A stretch of DNA of 64,000 bases, from contig JAMWET010003139.1 of NCBI GenBank assembly GCA_024036415.1, positions 186,001 to 250,000 of the forward strand. The letters run 5' to 3'. The stretch is from Prochilodus magdalenae (taxonomy: Eukaryota > Chordata > Actinopteri > Characiformes > Prochilodontidae). The notes beneath the pieces are model-generated. The model was given only the letters and a program-made list of their open reading frames with translations. It was not told the origin of the DNA and ran no database searches. Made by a program: the position numbers and the translations under genes. Positions 24,001 to 36,890 of the stretch are shown one piece after another (position 1 is the stretch's first letter; the number at the start of each line of letters is the position of its first letter).

Positions 24001-25736
24001 TTGTTCCATGATGAAAATGAATGGTTCTTGGGGTTGTAAATCACTGATCTCATGCTGGTTCAATTAAATCACGATTCTTCATAAACATTTACATCGAGAA
24101 ATCTCACCACAATTTAATTGTAGAGATGCATACAAATGATTTTGGACACATTTACTACAATGATTACAGAATGTTGGCTGTAGGCCAACATCCTCAACAC
24201 ATTTGGCTGGCAATGAAGTTGATTACTTTTTGGTTATACTTTGCACACTTGCACTGTCATTTCTGATATATTTTTTTTTTTATTAAGAACTGTTACACGT
24301 AGTGATGTTGTGCCTATCAGGGACTTTCTGCTTCTAATTTTGCTGTATTCTGCATAACAAAGGGGATGTTGTGTTTTTAAACCTGTAATGGGGAAGTTGT
24401 CTCCTTTTCACATTTGAAATGGACAGAGATTATAAATCACTTGTCACACATAGAAATCATAAAGTAGATTCCTGTAGCTGACGTTCTCACTGTTCATTTT
24501 CTGTTGCTCAAACTGTTTGAACATGTCTGTGCTGTCTGGCAAATTGGAAAACTGTAAGAAACTGTTTTTAATCAGTATTTCTTATTTTCATTTAATCAAA
24601 ATTATTTATCTTAGATTTTCAAAAAAGATTTTTATATTATTCTAATGAATATACATAGACAAAGAATTATTATAGTGCATACTTAATATTATTATAACCA
24701 GGGTTGTTTTTGAACATTTGCAGGCCCTAGGTGACATTCTACTCGAAGGGCCCCCTTCCCTTCACAGAACAGATTGATCTTGATTACAAAACATCCAAGA
24801 TAATCTCTGAACTGGCTGTGTATTTGCAACAAATAACATTAAAAATTTACGTACAAACGTGATCCTCTGGAAGTGTGTAGAAAGAAATGGCCATGATTAT
24901 AACTGACTCCAAAATGAACACAGTTTAATCACCACCTATGGTCAAACATATGTACTAAGCAATTTAACTGTTACCTCAACATTAAGCTGCTTCTCCTACC
25001 TACACTGTATATTTTATATATCTATACTGTTTACAACCACATACTTAACGGATATTGCTCTTACTCTTTGCACATGTCCTGTACTCTTAGACATGTACTA
25101 TACTTTGCAGAACACATTGTTTTTGTCTATTTGTCTTTGCATATATATACACATATATATTCTTGTAACTGCACTGAAGAAAGGAGAAGCCTGACTGTGT
25201 TTTGTTATACTGTACAACCCTGTAAAGGTATAATGACAAAGTTGAATTTAAATGAATTATGACACCACTAATCATACCTTCGGACAAGGCTGGTCAGTGT
25301 CTTCCACTTCTCCAGGAAGTTGCGTCTTCACTTTATTTTTGAGAACATTCACGAGTCTCTGGAGAATATTGTCCATAATGGAGGCACCCATCAGCAAACC
25401 CATGTCACATGTCCTTATGGCTTCCTGGACCTTGGCTTGAGATGCATCCCCATGACAAGTCCCAATAACCTTAAAGAGGCAGCCATAAGAGTAAACACGC
25501 CTCCACTCTTTATCCACGTCTCTCCAAGTGCCTGTATTGAGCTTCTCCCAGGAGTAGTCGATGATGATCTGGGCTTTCTCAGCACAGGCAGAGAAATCAG
25601 ATGCTCGGTACAGCAGCTCTCTGGTCAGTTCTAAGGTGGCCAGCACACTTGGTTCAACTATTTCGCTGAAGACAAGAGGAAACTCTGGCTCAGTAGCGGG
25701 CAGCACTGCCTGCACGTCTCTCCAAACCTTAGCCAT
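21011..25736 (-). CDS. kdm8: JmjC-domain oxygenase KDM8/JMJD5 (7 coding exons, 406 aa)
   Basis: Fe(II)/2-oxoglutarate-dependent oxygenase; the family is reported as an arginyl 3-hydroxylase, with debated histone demethylase/protease roles. Exons in transcription order: 25736-25278, 23871-23699, 23598-23466, 23366-23319, 23039-22890, 22775-22683, 21175-21011; phases match and the sum is 1221 nt. The N-terminal helical domain (residues 1-153) contains [12 protein letters not shown] and [11 protein letters not shown], hallmarks of the family. The JmjC core has iron ligands His311 and Asp313 (SPLHQDP) and His390 (WHYVR), with the 2-oxoglutarate lysine at Lys326 (GRKYIRLY). Each is exactly ten residues below the human numbers (321, 323, 400, 336). 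The C-terminus is SVSFWWS, as in the human protein (416 aa). The start is the ATG at 25736, because the longer open frame upstream has no ATG. All catalytic residues are present, so the gene should be functional. Confidence 0.97.
23195..23234. repeat. (AAT)n simple repeat in kdm8 intron
   Basis: Two short runs of ATA/AAT trinucleotides, separated by GGG, in the intron between coding exons 4 and 5. Confidence 0.9.
23871..23876 (-). other. kdm8: NAGNAG tandem splice acceptor, kdm8 exon 2
   Basis: The acceptor reads CAGCAG on the minus strand. The second AG starts the exon at 23871 (AAA, Lys154). The first AG would start it at 23874 and add one glutamine in frame, in the linker between the N-terminal and JmjC domains. 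Confidence 0.6.
24940..25255 (+). mobile_element. LINE 3' tail in kdm8 intron 1
   Basis: Resembles the 3' UTR of a common teleost non-LTR element: T-rich runs with TTGCAC words, then TGTACAACCCTGTAAAGGTA and TAATGACAAAGTTGAA at the end. The reverse-complement type of tail (TTTATTGTCATTATACTA) occurs at 36748-36765. No coding portion is present, so it is a strongly 5'-truncated copy. Confidence 0.55.
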
Positions 25737-26080
25737 AACGGAGCAGCGTTTTAAACCCAAAACGTGGCGTTTATTTTGTATCTGACATTTTTTAAACGAC
25801 CGACTGTGAGTCGTAACTGTATTTACTGTTATCTGAAAACAAGGAGCAATACACAGGGTGGCGTGCGCATGTACTCGCTAGTAGTTAAACATTTTATATT
25901 TTAAAATATCTTTACGCAAAGACTTAATGTCCCGAATGTTTCAAGTTATTTTAAATAGTATTTATTTCTGTAAATGTTCTGCATTATTTCCCAAAACGGC
26001 GAAATACACAACACAACCAGCTTACTGCAACCGCGCATCAATCAAAAGCGTCCGTGTAGAAACGCGGCCGGCAAAGACAT
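25737..26080 (-). promoter_or_regulatory. kdm8: Putative kdm8 promoter
   Basis: The DNA upstream of the kdm8 ATG is richer in CpG than its surroundings (for example ACGTGGCG, GCGTGCGCATG, ACCGCGCATC, AACGCGGCCGGC), as for a housekeeping promoter. No TATA box stands out. The extent is a guess. Confidence 0.4.
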
Positions 26081-27439
26081 TGTTCCCATTTTACGGAAAC
26101 AATAAACTGTCAGTGTAAAACGAGAAGCAGAAACTAACTGAATGTCCAGTGAAGTATAGCTCTAACTTTAGTTCTACAAAATGTACTAAGAGTACTAAGC
26201 TCCCACAACACTCTTTTTCCTGAGGCATTCGTACCAGCAGCTGAAGATGCACTAAGATGACAATCCTGCTGAAATATAGATAATCAAAATCAGGAAAAAC
26301 CTGGGAATAGGAATAGACATAACGATTATGATTAGAGATCACTAGTTTACTGTAGGAACACTTTAATTTCCATTATAACTAGAATGACTAATCAGGAAAA
26401 CACAAACTACTATTAGTGACCAGGCACATTATCAGGAGCCAACATAAATTCTTAATGGTTTCTATGTTTTTTTTTTTTGTTTTTTTTTAGCAGGACCATT
26501 GCTGTGCTGAGAATGGTCCATAACCTAGTTTTATCTGGTCCATGGCAGACTCCTTCCATTGACAGATAGGGTAGTATATAGGGTGGTAAATTTTTATATC
26601 TGTGTATTATAGCAGTGACAAAGCAGATGTGAGATAGATACCTACTGAACAACATAGGACCCCATGAGTACAAACCTATGATGCATCATGTATGATAAAT
26701 GATGAAATAGTCTTTATTAGGGTTTGCACAAATTTAATTTTGTAAAAGTTCATAATAATCACTGATGTACCCATTAATAAAACCACAAAAGAAGGGGAAG
26801 CAAGTTTAATAATCCAACTTTAAAAGTCCCTGATGAAGCCATACTCATTCGGTGGAGCATGGCACAGCCTTCCCAACAAGCCCTGGATTTCATTGCTAAT
26901 CTTTAACCAGAGATACAGCCTGGAATCTCATAAATTTGTATCTGACTTCGGTGCACCCTAAGTGGCTTTGCTAAAACGCTTGGCTTATTATAGGCCATTA
27001 TGCCTTTTTTTATAGAAGAGATAACAACCTTCAAACTCTCTAGATCAGCAGGTAAATGTTAAAACAAAGCCAAACTCCAGAGGTCCTTTCCAACAAGTGC
27101 ATTACTAGAAGGCAGAGACCACAAAAGTGAAACACAAAGGAAACTGTTGTTCCACACATACACACAGTTACATGTTACACACACACACCCATGTTAATGA
27201 GAATACTGTGATTTGTGAGCCCAGTAGTCATGAAGGACACGGCGTATGGAGGAGGTAAAGCAGAATATTCCTTCTGACCATGTGTTATAACCTCAGTTTG
27301 GCCCCATGTGTCAATAATAATAAATATGGTCAACTGAGATATCTCTCTCAACTGATACCCATAGGAGAACTGAGAGCTTTCTTCCAACGTATTCAGAGGA
27401 ATCCACTTTGGGAAAACCTCCCCCTGAGGGCACCTTTTA
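26081..27439. other. Start of gene desert, nothing recognised
   Basis: AT-rich DNA without a domain-bearing open frame, clear terminal repeats or strong homopolymer structure beyond T-runs at 26468-26488. Short frames here lack any recognisable family. Confidence 0.5.
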
Positions 27440-28060
27440 GGGGAGACTGTAGTGCACTGCATCCCATTTCCTTCATTGGGGTTTTCTGTCTCTCATGCTT
27501 TCTTGCTTGGAAGGGCATCTGAGGGGGCACTTTATGGGTGTTTTTACATCAGAAATGAACCTAGTGGGCGAACATCAAATTTATTCCACCACATTACATT
27601 TTCATCATCCAGTAGGAAACCCATGGAATCCATTATGAAAACATACCTACATTCTCATGTAGGGACATTCTCCCTTTACAACACTGCATCACATTTTATC
27701 CATTGGATAGTGACTACTTCTTAAAGGCCCACCTATTTGGGCACTTCATCATGTTTTCTTTTGCGCTCTCACCATATAGAGAACTGCATCCCATTTGTCC
27801 GTTCTCCTTTTCAGACGCTATCTTGTAAGGACAGCACAGAAGGTACTTTCCCATTGGAAGGATATCCACATTGAATGAATGCCCATTGCATCATACTTTC
27901 TCCACTAGAAAGGCACATATTAAGACATGTTATCAGGTTTTCTTACTCTACAGGGCACGTCATTATGGTTTATTGCATGAAGGGGCGCCGAAAGGACACT
28001 CAAGGAAGTTCTAGGGAAGCTTCTTCTCATTTCTGTGGCATTTTGAGGGCACTTTGGTGA
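27440..28060. repeat. Degenerate tandem repeat of about 100 bp
   Basis: A recurring motif, GCATC(C/A)CATTT..TCC, appears at about 27453, 27687, 27787 and 27890 with a weaker copy near 27590. The spacing is close to 100 bp, apart from one longer first step. Adjacent words such as GGGCACTT, GGCACAT and GGGCATCTGAGGG recur between them. This fits a decayed minisatellite. Units differ a lot, so period and copy number are approximate. Confidence 0.5.
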
Positions 28061-31034
28061 CGTTTTTAACCATCAGGACACCAGGGGTTCTTGATTCCGG
28101 TGACCCCTGACAGAGATCACTTTACCATTATACCATACCTTATCATAAGGCCAGATTGACTACCATGGTGTACCAAATCTGGTTCATTAGATTTGTATTG
28201 GAACATTATAATGGTCAAAGTAATGGTCAAAATTTCTCTAAAATTGAAGCTTCCGTGTACATTTGCTCATTTTGGAGAATAGCTGTATGGCATACCATGT
28301 ACAAGAGTGTAACACAATGGATAAACTGTGCAGATGTGCTATGGTTGGTAATTGTGAGCCTATAAGTGTACCTACGTACATGGTAGGTTAGTGAAAGACT
28401 GTAACTTTTTTCACACAATACATTTTAAAGCTTATCACTATATCAGTATCAGTTCAGAGTATCACTTCTACGAATGTGCTCATTTCCTATAGCACATGTG
28501 TTATGTGATTACTATAGTTGGATGTTAGTGGTCAGTTCTCATGAATATTTTTTGGTCATTCTAGATTAAGCGCAAACTTTTAAAGTTTTTAATTTGGGCA
28601 TGCTTAATTTGAAGCATGTAACAGACATATTAACATTTTAACACATTCATAAAGAGGCTTAAAGCTGCTGTTGTTTTTCATTTCTAACATCTGACTGACA
28701 GATGTGGTTAACACTTTTTCGATATTGACTGCAGAAATGTTTTCACACCAGAGCTTTTTTCCAGATCCAGGACCACTTGCTCTGCGAGTTTGCTATATTT
28801 GGTCAGGTGTAAAAGCTGTTTTAGAGCCAGGGAGTGTTACAAAGAACCGATCTCTGGCCCTCCTGAAATTGGTTATCTGGGGTTCCCTTCCAGTGAATAC
28901 TGGTGTGGTCTGCTACACATGTGGAAGCTCTGGCGCCACATGCACGATTGGTTGAACATGCAAGCTTTGTCTTATAGTGTTTTTTCCCTTTCCCAAGTTT
29001 CATGATGGCAGAGAAAGTATTGATAGTGGACAAAAATCACTGTCTATGCCACTTTAATGTTTGTATCCAAGGACAATAATAAGAACCAGCAAACAGATGA
29101 AGCTAGTGCCTACCATTTTGCAAACCTGCGCACAGAAAAGGATGGCAATCCATTAATTTATATAGAATTCTTGTGTGTAATGAGAATAAGCCCCTCCCCC
29201 CAAAAGAGCCTGGGTGTGGATATTTGGGACAAGAGTGAAAAATAGCCCCACTGGAAGTCAAAACCTAATTGGATAATTACATCGTCAGTTCTTAATGAGG
29301 TTAGATGTTAAACCGACACATTAACATTTCAGTTCAGCTCCTGAAGCCTCAATTAATGAATAAGCACTGTCTGTATGTATCTAGATACAATGCAGAATGT
29401 TCCTGATTAGACCATTTTCTGCAACAATGAATCTAGAGTATTCCTACAATACTTTGGAGTAGTCTTGAGGGTTTGCCATTGCGGCATACGTGATAAAATG
29501 GCCAATGAGTGTAAATACAAGGTAGGTGTGCCTGGCTCAGTGTATAATATATTAATAAACTTTGTTCTAAAACGGTGAACTGCTGTATGAACCACAAGTA
29601 GAACTACAGAGGTCACCTCTGGATGCTTTGTTTGGCCTTTTGATCATACTTAATTAGGAAAACAGCACCCTAGAGGTCAGCCAGCTGTTAAAGGATGAGG
29701 TGTTAGAGCAGTGAGATGATTTGTGAAGGGCTATGTTGTAGGACAACAAGACTGGCTTTGACATGAACCTCAAATAATGCTGGAGGTTTTGCACCATGGT
29801 TGCTTTGCACGCAAGCTTTGACAATTAATCTCAGCGCTGACAGATCTTGATATCAACTGTCGGGAGGCCTTATGCTGAGACTTTGCACATTTGAAATGGA
29901 AGGCAACACCATCAACAACACTGATGTCACAGCGAATGACACTGTGTTAGCATGTTAGCAACTGTGTCACCTGGTGTGACAATTCTGGCAAGATATTAAG
30001 AACCTCACACTCTGGCACACAAGAGAGAAACAATTCCATTCTCCATAACACGTGTGTCTGTTTCTGACAAATGAAGCACTTCAGATGCGTGAAGCTAACG
30101 TAGGGGAGCTGTAAGTTCCAACTCGAAAGCACTTCCCTGCTCCCATTGACTTTGCCTGTGTGTGAGACAGAAAGCCTTTGCTTCAGGGCGAGTGTTGCAC
30201 AGCATGACTTCTCTTCCAGCGTTTTCACGTTTGACATAACGGATGAAAGCTTCACTCGTGGGACATGGTGTCGGAGGCGCCGCATGAAATGCTACCTTTT
30301 TTTCCACTCTCTCTCTATTATTCTTTTTATTGCAGTTATTTGACATAGTTCTAGGAAAAATACAACAATGCTTATACCATGCTTTTCAAAGCACGTTTTT
30401 TTCTTACTAAATGCTTTGTTTGTATGTGGGTAGATCCCGTGCCTTTGCTCATAAATGATGCAGTATGCCCCATGGGATGGTTCCTTGGGCTTTCTTTTTC
30501 ATTTTTTATGCTTGATGTTGGAAACAACATGGCACATCGTCAAAAACAATACTCTCATCCTTGTCATTCAGGAAATAAGCGCTATCTGCATCTCTCACTC
30601 AATCACTACTGTGATACTGATGCAGAACTGTATATTTTCCATATTGGTTATTTATATTGAATAAAAATATATGTGGTGGTCCCTTGAGGGTGTTGCTGCA
30701 TTAATAATGAAGCAAGCTCTCGCTGTTGTACAGTGAATGTTGTACACACTGACTGTATTGTTTGCTTGTTTTTTGAGCATCGTTTGTGGTTATCTCTGTA
30801 AAAGCCATTGTGGAGTTGTGTACTCTTAGTGTCAGCTCCGTCTACATACAGCACAAAACTCAGAGACTCTTTAATTTACATGATTCCTCTGAGTATTAAG
30901 GGTTATGGTTAAGATTAAGGTTTAGGGTTAGATTGGGGTTATTCATGCCTCATCATCAGAAAATGAAAAAGCTGACATAAACAGATAATTACACAAAGAC
31001 TCACTCAGTAAATCTTGAGCCCTTTCTTTGACCA
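28061..31034. other. Intergenic, no gene recognised
   Basis: Repeat scraps only. 29488-29540 (GATAAAATGGCCAATGAGTG, then AGGTAGGTGTGCCT) matches the end of the palindromic repeat family. 30896-30945 is a degenerate TTAGGG-like run. No coding signal was found. Confidence 0.5.
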
Positions 31035-31445
31035 TGCATGGTTCATTTTATTAGCTCCACTTAACATGTTAGTGCACTTTGTAGTTTTTCCATTATTTGT
31101 CATCCCACCTTTACCCCATTCATGCAAGGTCAGCATCCCCACAGGACCAGAACAAGTATTATTAGGGTGATGGATCATTTTCAGCTCTGCAGTGGCACTG
31201 ACATGGTGGTGGTGTGTTAGTGTGTGTTGTGCTGGTGTAAGTGGATCAGACACAGCAGTGCTGCTTGAGCTTCTAAACACTGTCCACTCACTGTCCACTC
31301 TACTACACACTCCTAGCCTGTAGATGCACCATCAGAGCCGATAGCTCTGCACAGTTTGTGTTAGTCATCCTCTAGTCCTTCATCAGTGGTCACAGGATGC
31401 TGCCCACAAAACACTTCTAGCTGGTGGAAGTGTCTGATCCACTCA
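31035..31445. repeat. Palindromic fish repeat, nearly complete copy
   Basis: Starts TTCATTTTATTAGCTCCACT and contains CCCCACAGGACC, CAGCTCTGCAGTGGCACTG and ACATGGTGGTGGTGTGTTAG. It then has CTAAACACTGTCCACTCACT and CTTCATCAGTGGTCACAGG, and ends GTGTCTGATCCACTCACACC. Both halves carry complementary words. Same family as 17106-18078 and 12995-13227. Confidence 0.75.
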
Positions 31446-31449
31446 CACC

Positions 31450-31608
31450 TATGGGGCAATTTAGTATCTCAAACCTGCTGTCAAACATGACAGCATGTCT
31501 TTGGGCAGTGGTAGGAAACCCATGGAGACAATGGGAGAACATGCAAACTACACACAGGAAGCATCTCAGACGCCACAGCACTACCCACTGCACTACTGTG
31601 CTGCCTAT
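31450..31608 (-). mobile_element. tRNA-derived SINE head, antisense
   Basis: Read on the minus strand it runs GGCAGCACAGTAGTGCAGTG (A-box-like tRNA head), then GTTTGCATGTTCTCCCATTG, then ATGGGTTTCCTACC, the standard order of a widespread fish tRNA-derived SINE. The sense relative is at 43391-43752. It abuts the palindromic repeat to its left. Confidence 0.75.
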
Positions 31609-33122
31609 TATATGGTAATTAAGGTATAAAATGGACACTGAGTGCAGATTCCAGGAGGGGTCAATAATAAAGTGCTCAGCGAGTGTAATGTCAAACATGT
31701 CCACCTTTGACTTTTGCGTTTATCCCTTTTTTGTCAGGAGACCTGATTTCCATTTTTCAAAGTAATCTGCAGGGTCAGGTAATGTTCATGATCCAAATAT
31801 TCTTAAACGCATTCAGTCATGAAGTCTGTACTCTGTTCTAAGAACACCAGCAGCTGCTTTTTCATTGATGACTTCTTGACAGTTACATGTCCTTTCAGGC
31901 ATTGAGTTGTCTTGTCACAGCAGAAGGGCAGATAGAAACACGTAAAGATTTTGTTTTCCGATTTTGAGTTCTGTTTATCTGAAACTGACAGTTAAGGTGG
32001 TCTACCAAGGAGCCTATTTTCTCTGTAATTATTAAAAACTTAAAAAATGATTATAATTACAAAAACAATTTCACTTCCCTTGATCCTTTCTAATGCAAGT
32101 GGATCATTTTATACATCAGTCCTGAAAAATATATCACTTAATGTTTGTTTTGGTTGGGAATTAAGTAAATGAAGGGTGGCCTCTGCTTTGAACTACGCCT
32201 TGACTGATGACACAAGAAGAGATGATTAGAAATGCATTCTTCCTTTTGAGCAGCTTCCTGGAATATCTGCAAATTCATATTTGAATTTCATGAACTGTTG
32301 TATATTCATACAGAGTCTATACACTTTGAACATTGTGGGTGATGTTCTGCATGCATTTGTCCTCCACAATAGCCATGTGATTACCAGAAGCAACAGCAAC
32401 GAATAACATAATATCAAAACAGCTCCGTCTTTTTATTCATATCTGGAGAGGACCAGCACCTCTCTAACAGATTGATTCATGATTGTAGTGCCTGCAACCA
32501 AATATACTTGAACTTCACAGTGAGAGACACAGTTATTGAGAATTTTGTTGGCTACATTGCACAAATGCTTCATAACATAAAGCCATGCTGAAACAGGAAG
32601 GCGCTTGACCAGGATGCAAAGTGATGTGTCACTGTGGTGAGACATTCTGTCAAAACAGAACGTGGTAAGGTTTGCCATTAAAGTGCTTGCTGTCAGCTGT
32701 ATCTCCTTGAGAAACGTGCCCTGTATTGTGATGTTGCCAATGTGTTTGTTTAACTGTGCCTTGGTGGAAGTTGGGCCCTCATTGTAGGAGACGCGACTTA
32801 ATGTTTTATTCAAATGTAGCACATACTGTGGGGAGCTGTGAGGAGGAGGAGGAGGAGATGAAGGAGGAGGAGGGTGGGCGCTGAAGGTCAGAGGCCCAGC
32901 AAAGCCTCCCTTCCCTGGGCTGTCAGTGCTGACATCACCTGCTGGCTGACTGCCCGAACGTTCCTCAGCATGAGTGGCTGACCTTTTTCAAGCTCATCAT
33001 GCAGGGTCCAGTTCTTGTTAGGCCAGGGGACTCGTTAGCACATGTCACTCACGTTCCATACATCTTCTAAAAAATGAGCCACAAAAATGGAAAAAAAGGA
33101 AAGAAAATGAATAAATAAACAT
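31609..33122. other. Intergenic, no gene recognised
   Basis: Unique-looking AT-rich sequence. It includes a purine-rich GGAGGAGGAGG run at about 32840-32875. The frame on the minus strand at 32433-32822 has no known domain. Confidence 0.45.
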
Positions 33123-33535
33123 AGTTGTACGCAAAAGTTTTGAACATCCTACACTCAGTGATGCCCTTTGTCTGCAAATTCTTCTGCTTTTGATGTTTAA
33201 TTCCGCCCCCCCAAAAAATTATTGAACCTGTTAGGATTCATGAAGCTAAAGCCACCATGTTACCTGGAACATGGCCATGTGGTTTTTGGTGAGAGGAAGT
33301 ACTACTTCCCTCTCTGCCTTCTTCACTAAACTTTGCCACCACCAAAACCCACAAACCCTTTTTTTGCCATATGAATTTGAATGGGCACGTACCATGTTGG
33401 TTAATCTTATATATATAATCTTCGGGCAAATTAAAGAAATACACGGCAATCGTAAATGAAATTATGCTAATGTTAGTTCTCTGTAGAGAATGTGTTAAAC
33501 ATGTAATCTGACCCACAAACGTTTGCATATGTACA
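33123..33535. mobile_element. Tc1-like MITE
   Basis: The left end is TTGTACGCAAAAGTTTTGAAC; the right end is CACAAACGTTTGCATATGTAC, an imperfect complement. The interior block GTTCTCTGTAGAGAATGTGT is shared with the remnant at 11385-11700. No transposase frame. Confidence 0.55.
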
Positions 33536-36500
33536 AATAAGAATTATGGCTTAATAAAAAAGGTTTGGAACTGTACTGAACCAAGACAGCTACTGTCATA
33601 GTGTAGTCCTGTTTACATGCACACCAGTTGTGTGTAAAAAATGGTATTTCCATTTTCCACATTAGCAAGCTACTTCTTAGCGAGTGATGTGAGCAACAAC
33701 AGCAACAAATTGTTTGGTTTATCATTTCATACTCATCTTACTTATCTCATCTTTTGTCTTGGGTTTGAGCATTGGCTAACAATTCATTCCTTTCACCAAA
33801 CTCTTGGGAAACTGAGCAAGTTTTATGATTTGCAGATATGCTACTATTTACAAATGCTAAGCTATAGATGCTAAACATGAATGAACCTGTTTGCATCAGT
33901 ACCACACTGAGGCTGGCCAGTACTCTAGTTAGCTTAGAATATCAAAGACAAAAGATTAACAACCTTGAGTAAAGCAGGCTGAAAAGTGCCCTTTCCTTGA
34001 ATTTGTATGGGACAGCATACATCATTATCTCCATGCCCCACAATTACGAGTTTCCAAGAGATTAATTAGGAGGTCTCAGATCACCTAGAACCTCCTGTAA
34101 TTTGCATCTTACACAGACTTTACAACAAGAAAGTGCCCCATCATAGTCATTGTCAGTGGATATACAGTATGTACAGGTATGTCACAACAGATTCAGCTAA
34201 TACTGGCCTGGACCATGTTGCAGTTGCACTGAGCCTAACTCAGCTACATATGAAATGAAGCTGGTTTAAGGTTGTCACCTCCTGGACACTCAGTGACCTG
34301 ACGAATAACCATACACACATTGCAATCTAAAGTCAGATCAGCTACAGGACCTATGGAACTGTGCAGCAGTGTAGTGCCACCTAATGTTTAAACATGTCAC
34401 TAGCAGACCATCTTTTCCAAACAACTGTCTGCACATTAAAGGTAATTTGAACTAATCAACGTACACTAATGACACCAACAATTTAATCTTTGTTAGAAAT
34501 GCTTGTATTCAGAGACATGAGACCAGAAATTGATTCCCCCCCCCCACATGGACAAGCCACTAACAACCAACTAGTCAAGACCAAGACTTTGCAGTAGTTC
34601 AGACTGAGACAACACTGAGACCAGACAAAGATTTTAAAAATATATATTTTATAAATGTAAAAAGATGAAAGGTGAAATTATATTTGCTTGTATTTGTACA
34701 TACTGTATCCTTTATTATACATGATATACAGTATATACATAAACAATATTGTGCCTGATAACACATTTTATGAATTTGATAGAATAAATTATATAAAGCC
34801 TAAAAATCTTAATAATAATTATTGTATTGTACTATTAGTACAACTTTGGATTGCTACGTTTAGAGGTAAATGATGGTGTGAGTGTTTACTGTGCTTTTCC
34901 ACCGCCTAAAGTCAGCTGAACTGACATCCATATTTATAAAAAAATGAAAACATTCTGATCTGCCCTCAGAGTATGTTTGAATTTTGAAACAAACAAACAA
35001 ACAAAAGATATCTAGTTTAGTCATAAACACAAGAATCAAATAGACCCTCAACCTCAAGGACAATGTTTTCTGTTTGTAGGTTTTGTTGATATTCAATAAT
35101 GAAAGGTCCAGTTACCTCAGAGGTGGAGGCTTCTCAAGCCAAATAATGTTGATACAGAGACTGAGACTGTTAATAATTATATAGTATGTATAGAACCACA
35201 GTGGTTATATGTAATATGGTGAATACTCAGAGAAACATTTCAGTGCCTACATGTTACTTTGCCTGGTCTAATGCTTCTTTTCTATGATGTAAGTTGTTTC
35301 AACCTTTATTTGCTACTTTCAAGTTTTAATCTTATTGTGCACCAATACAGTGACCAGCACTGAATGTAATATGTAAATGTTGTATGTCTATGGAATCTAG
35401 ATCATCTAAACTAAATATAAGGAACATTTAATGCAGTATAACACTTTTCATCATATAAATAATAATATGGTAAGAATCAATAGGAACGTATGAAAGAGTG
35501 AAATTTCAAGTGTCATCAAAAACCAAGTGTCATTAAACTAAAGCCCATATGGTTCCAGGCAGCAATGACTATGTAGTAGCATATTCCTTATAGGTACTTT
35601 TAATAGGGGGCCTATAGGGGGCAGTAGAAGCTGTGCTCCTCCCACTGAAGTCTGCTACAGCATATTCTGCATTGCATGGCAGTTTGAAGATTATGACTGA
35701 ATGGCTGTCAGTAGCATTGGTTATTGGATCAAAGCAAGGATATTAATGAAGTGAAATATACAGTACATTTTATTAGCTAATTCGACTAAGAGTCAAACAA
35801 ACCAAGAAGGTGATGAGCCAGTGCAGTGTATGTTTGGTTTGACCATCAAAAATTTGCCATGAATTGTTACAGAAAACAGTACTTATTTACCTTTCCTGAA
35901 AATTTTAATACATTTTACCAAATCTCCAAAATTAACCAATCAGTTATGATCGGACACTTCACTCAGTAATCAGTGTATCTCATAGGCAACTGAATGCTGC
36001 TCAAAACCTTGACATTACTCATGCAGGTTTTGCTTATTAATGCTATTTTTGTTTAATAATGCTATTAATTTTGTTAATTTTCAGAGACTATGAGCATACC
36101 AATAATTTGCTCAGTACATTTCAGCAAGGCTGCAGTGAGCTATATTATTTAAAGGGGCCTATACAAAAGTAAGAAGAGGTAGTTATCACAGTAACATTTG
36201 CTATGTTTCATATGTCTATCATTTAAGATAAACACTTTTTCATTTCATATACACATTCTTTATCAGAGACAAATCCATCCTTACACAAACATCATCTGAA
36301 TTTCACATGTGAGTAAACACATGTAGCTTTTGCACACTTCACATGAGAAAATGTGCTGCCATATGCCACACAACATGTGATTACCTGTAAACACAAGGAT
36401 TTAGCTCATGTCACATGTGACTTTATGGCAAGGATGGTGCTGAGTGTAAGCTGGTAATGCTACAGGATGTTAGCTTGTTAACCAGCCAAATATAATTACC

Positions 36501-36720
36501 TTAAGTCACGCAAATCTTTTCCTCTAGCGGTTTGTCACCCTGGTAAAAAAACTAGGTCTAACTTAGCCCCCATTTTAATTAGGTCCTGACTACGTCCCTG
36601 CAGCCAAATGGTTTAAAATGGTTCTACAACCACCAAAAAGGATTCTGGTATTATTACAAGTCAGAGAACCTGTTACTTTATAGAAGCCTTTTGCTCAAAG
36701 TTTATGCTGTTTATATGGTG
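33536..36720. other. Intergenic, no gene recognised
   Basis: AT-rich DNA with a C-run at about 34536-34546 and a GGTTCT/AGAACC MITE-like scrap at 36608-36693. No coding signal. Confidence 0.45.
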
Positions 36721-36724
36721 TTCT

Positions 36725-36890
36725 TCAATTCAACTCTTTTCAATTTAACTTTATTGTCATTATACTAATACAGGGTTGTACAGTATAATGAAACACGGTC
36801 AGGCTCCTTCTGCAGTGCAGTTGAAGAATATGTGTATGTATATATATATATGTATACAGTGCAGGTGGGAGGATAGCAGCTCAGGTGTTC
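36725..36890 (-). mobile_element. LINE 3' tail and TA microsatellite
   Basis: TTCAATTTAACTTTATTGTC, then ATTATACTAATACAGGGTTG, then TACAGTATAATGAAACACG, is the complement-orientation tail of the family seen at 24940-25255. It is followed by a (TA)n run at about 36840-36858. Confidence 0.5.

Noticed and set aside
23769..24053. 94-codon minus-strand frame
   Set aside because: A different reading frame from the true kdm8 exon 2 (23871-23699), which continues the JmjC protein with correct splice phases.
34536..34546. Poly-C run
   Set aside because: A homopolymer with no partner G-run nearby; no structure is supported.
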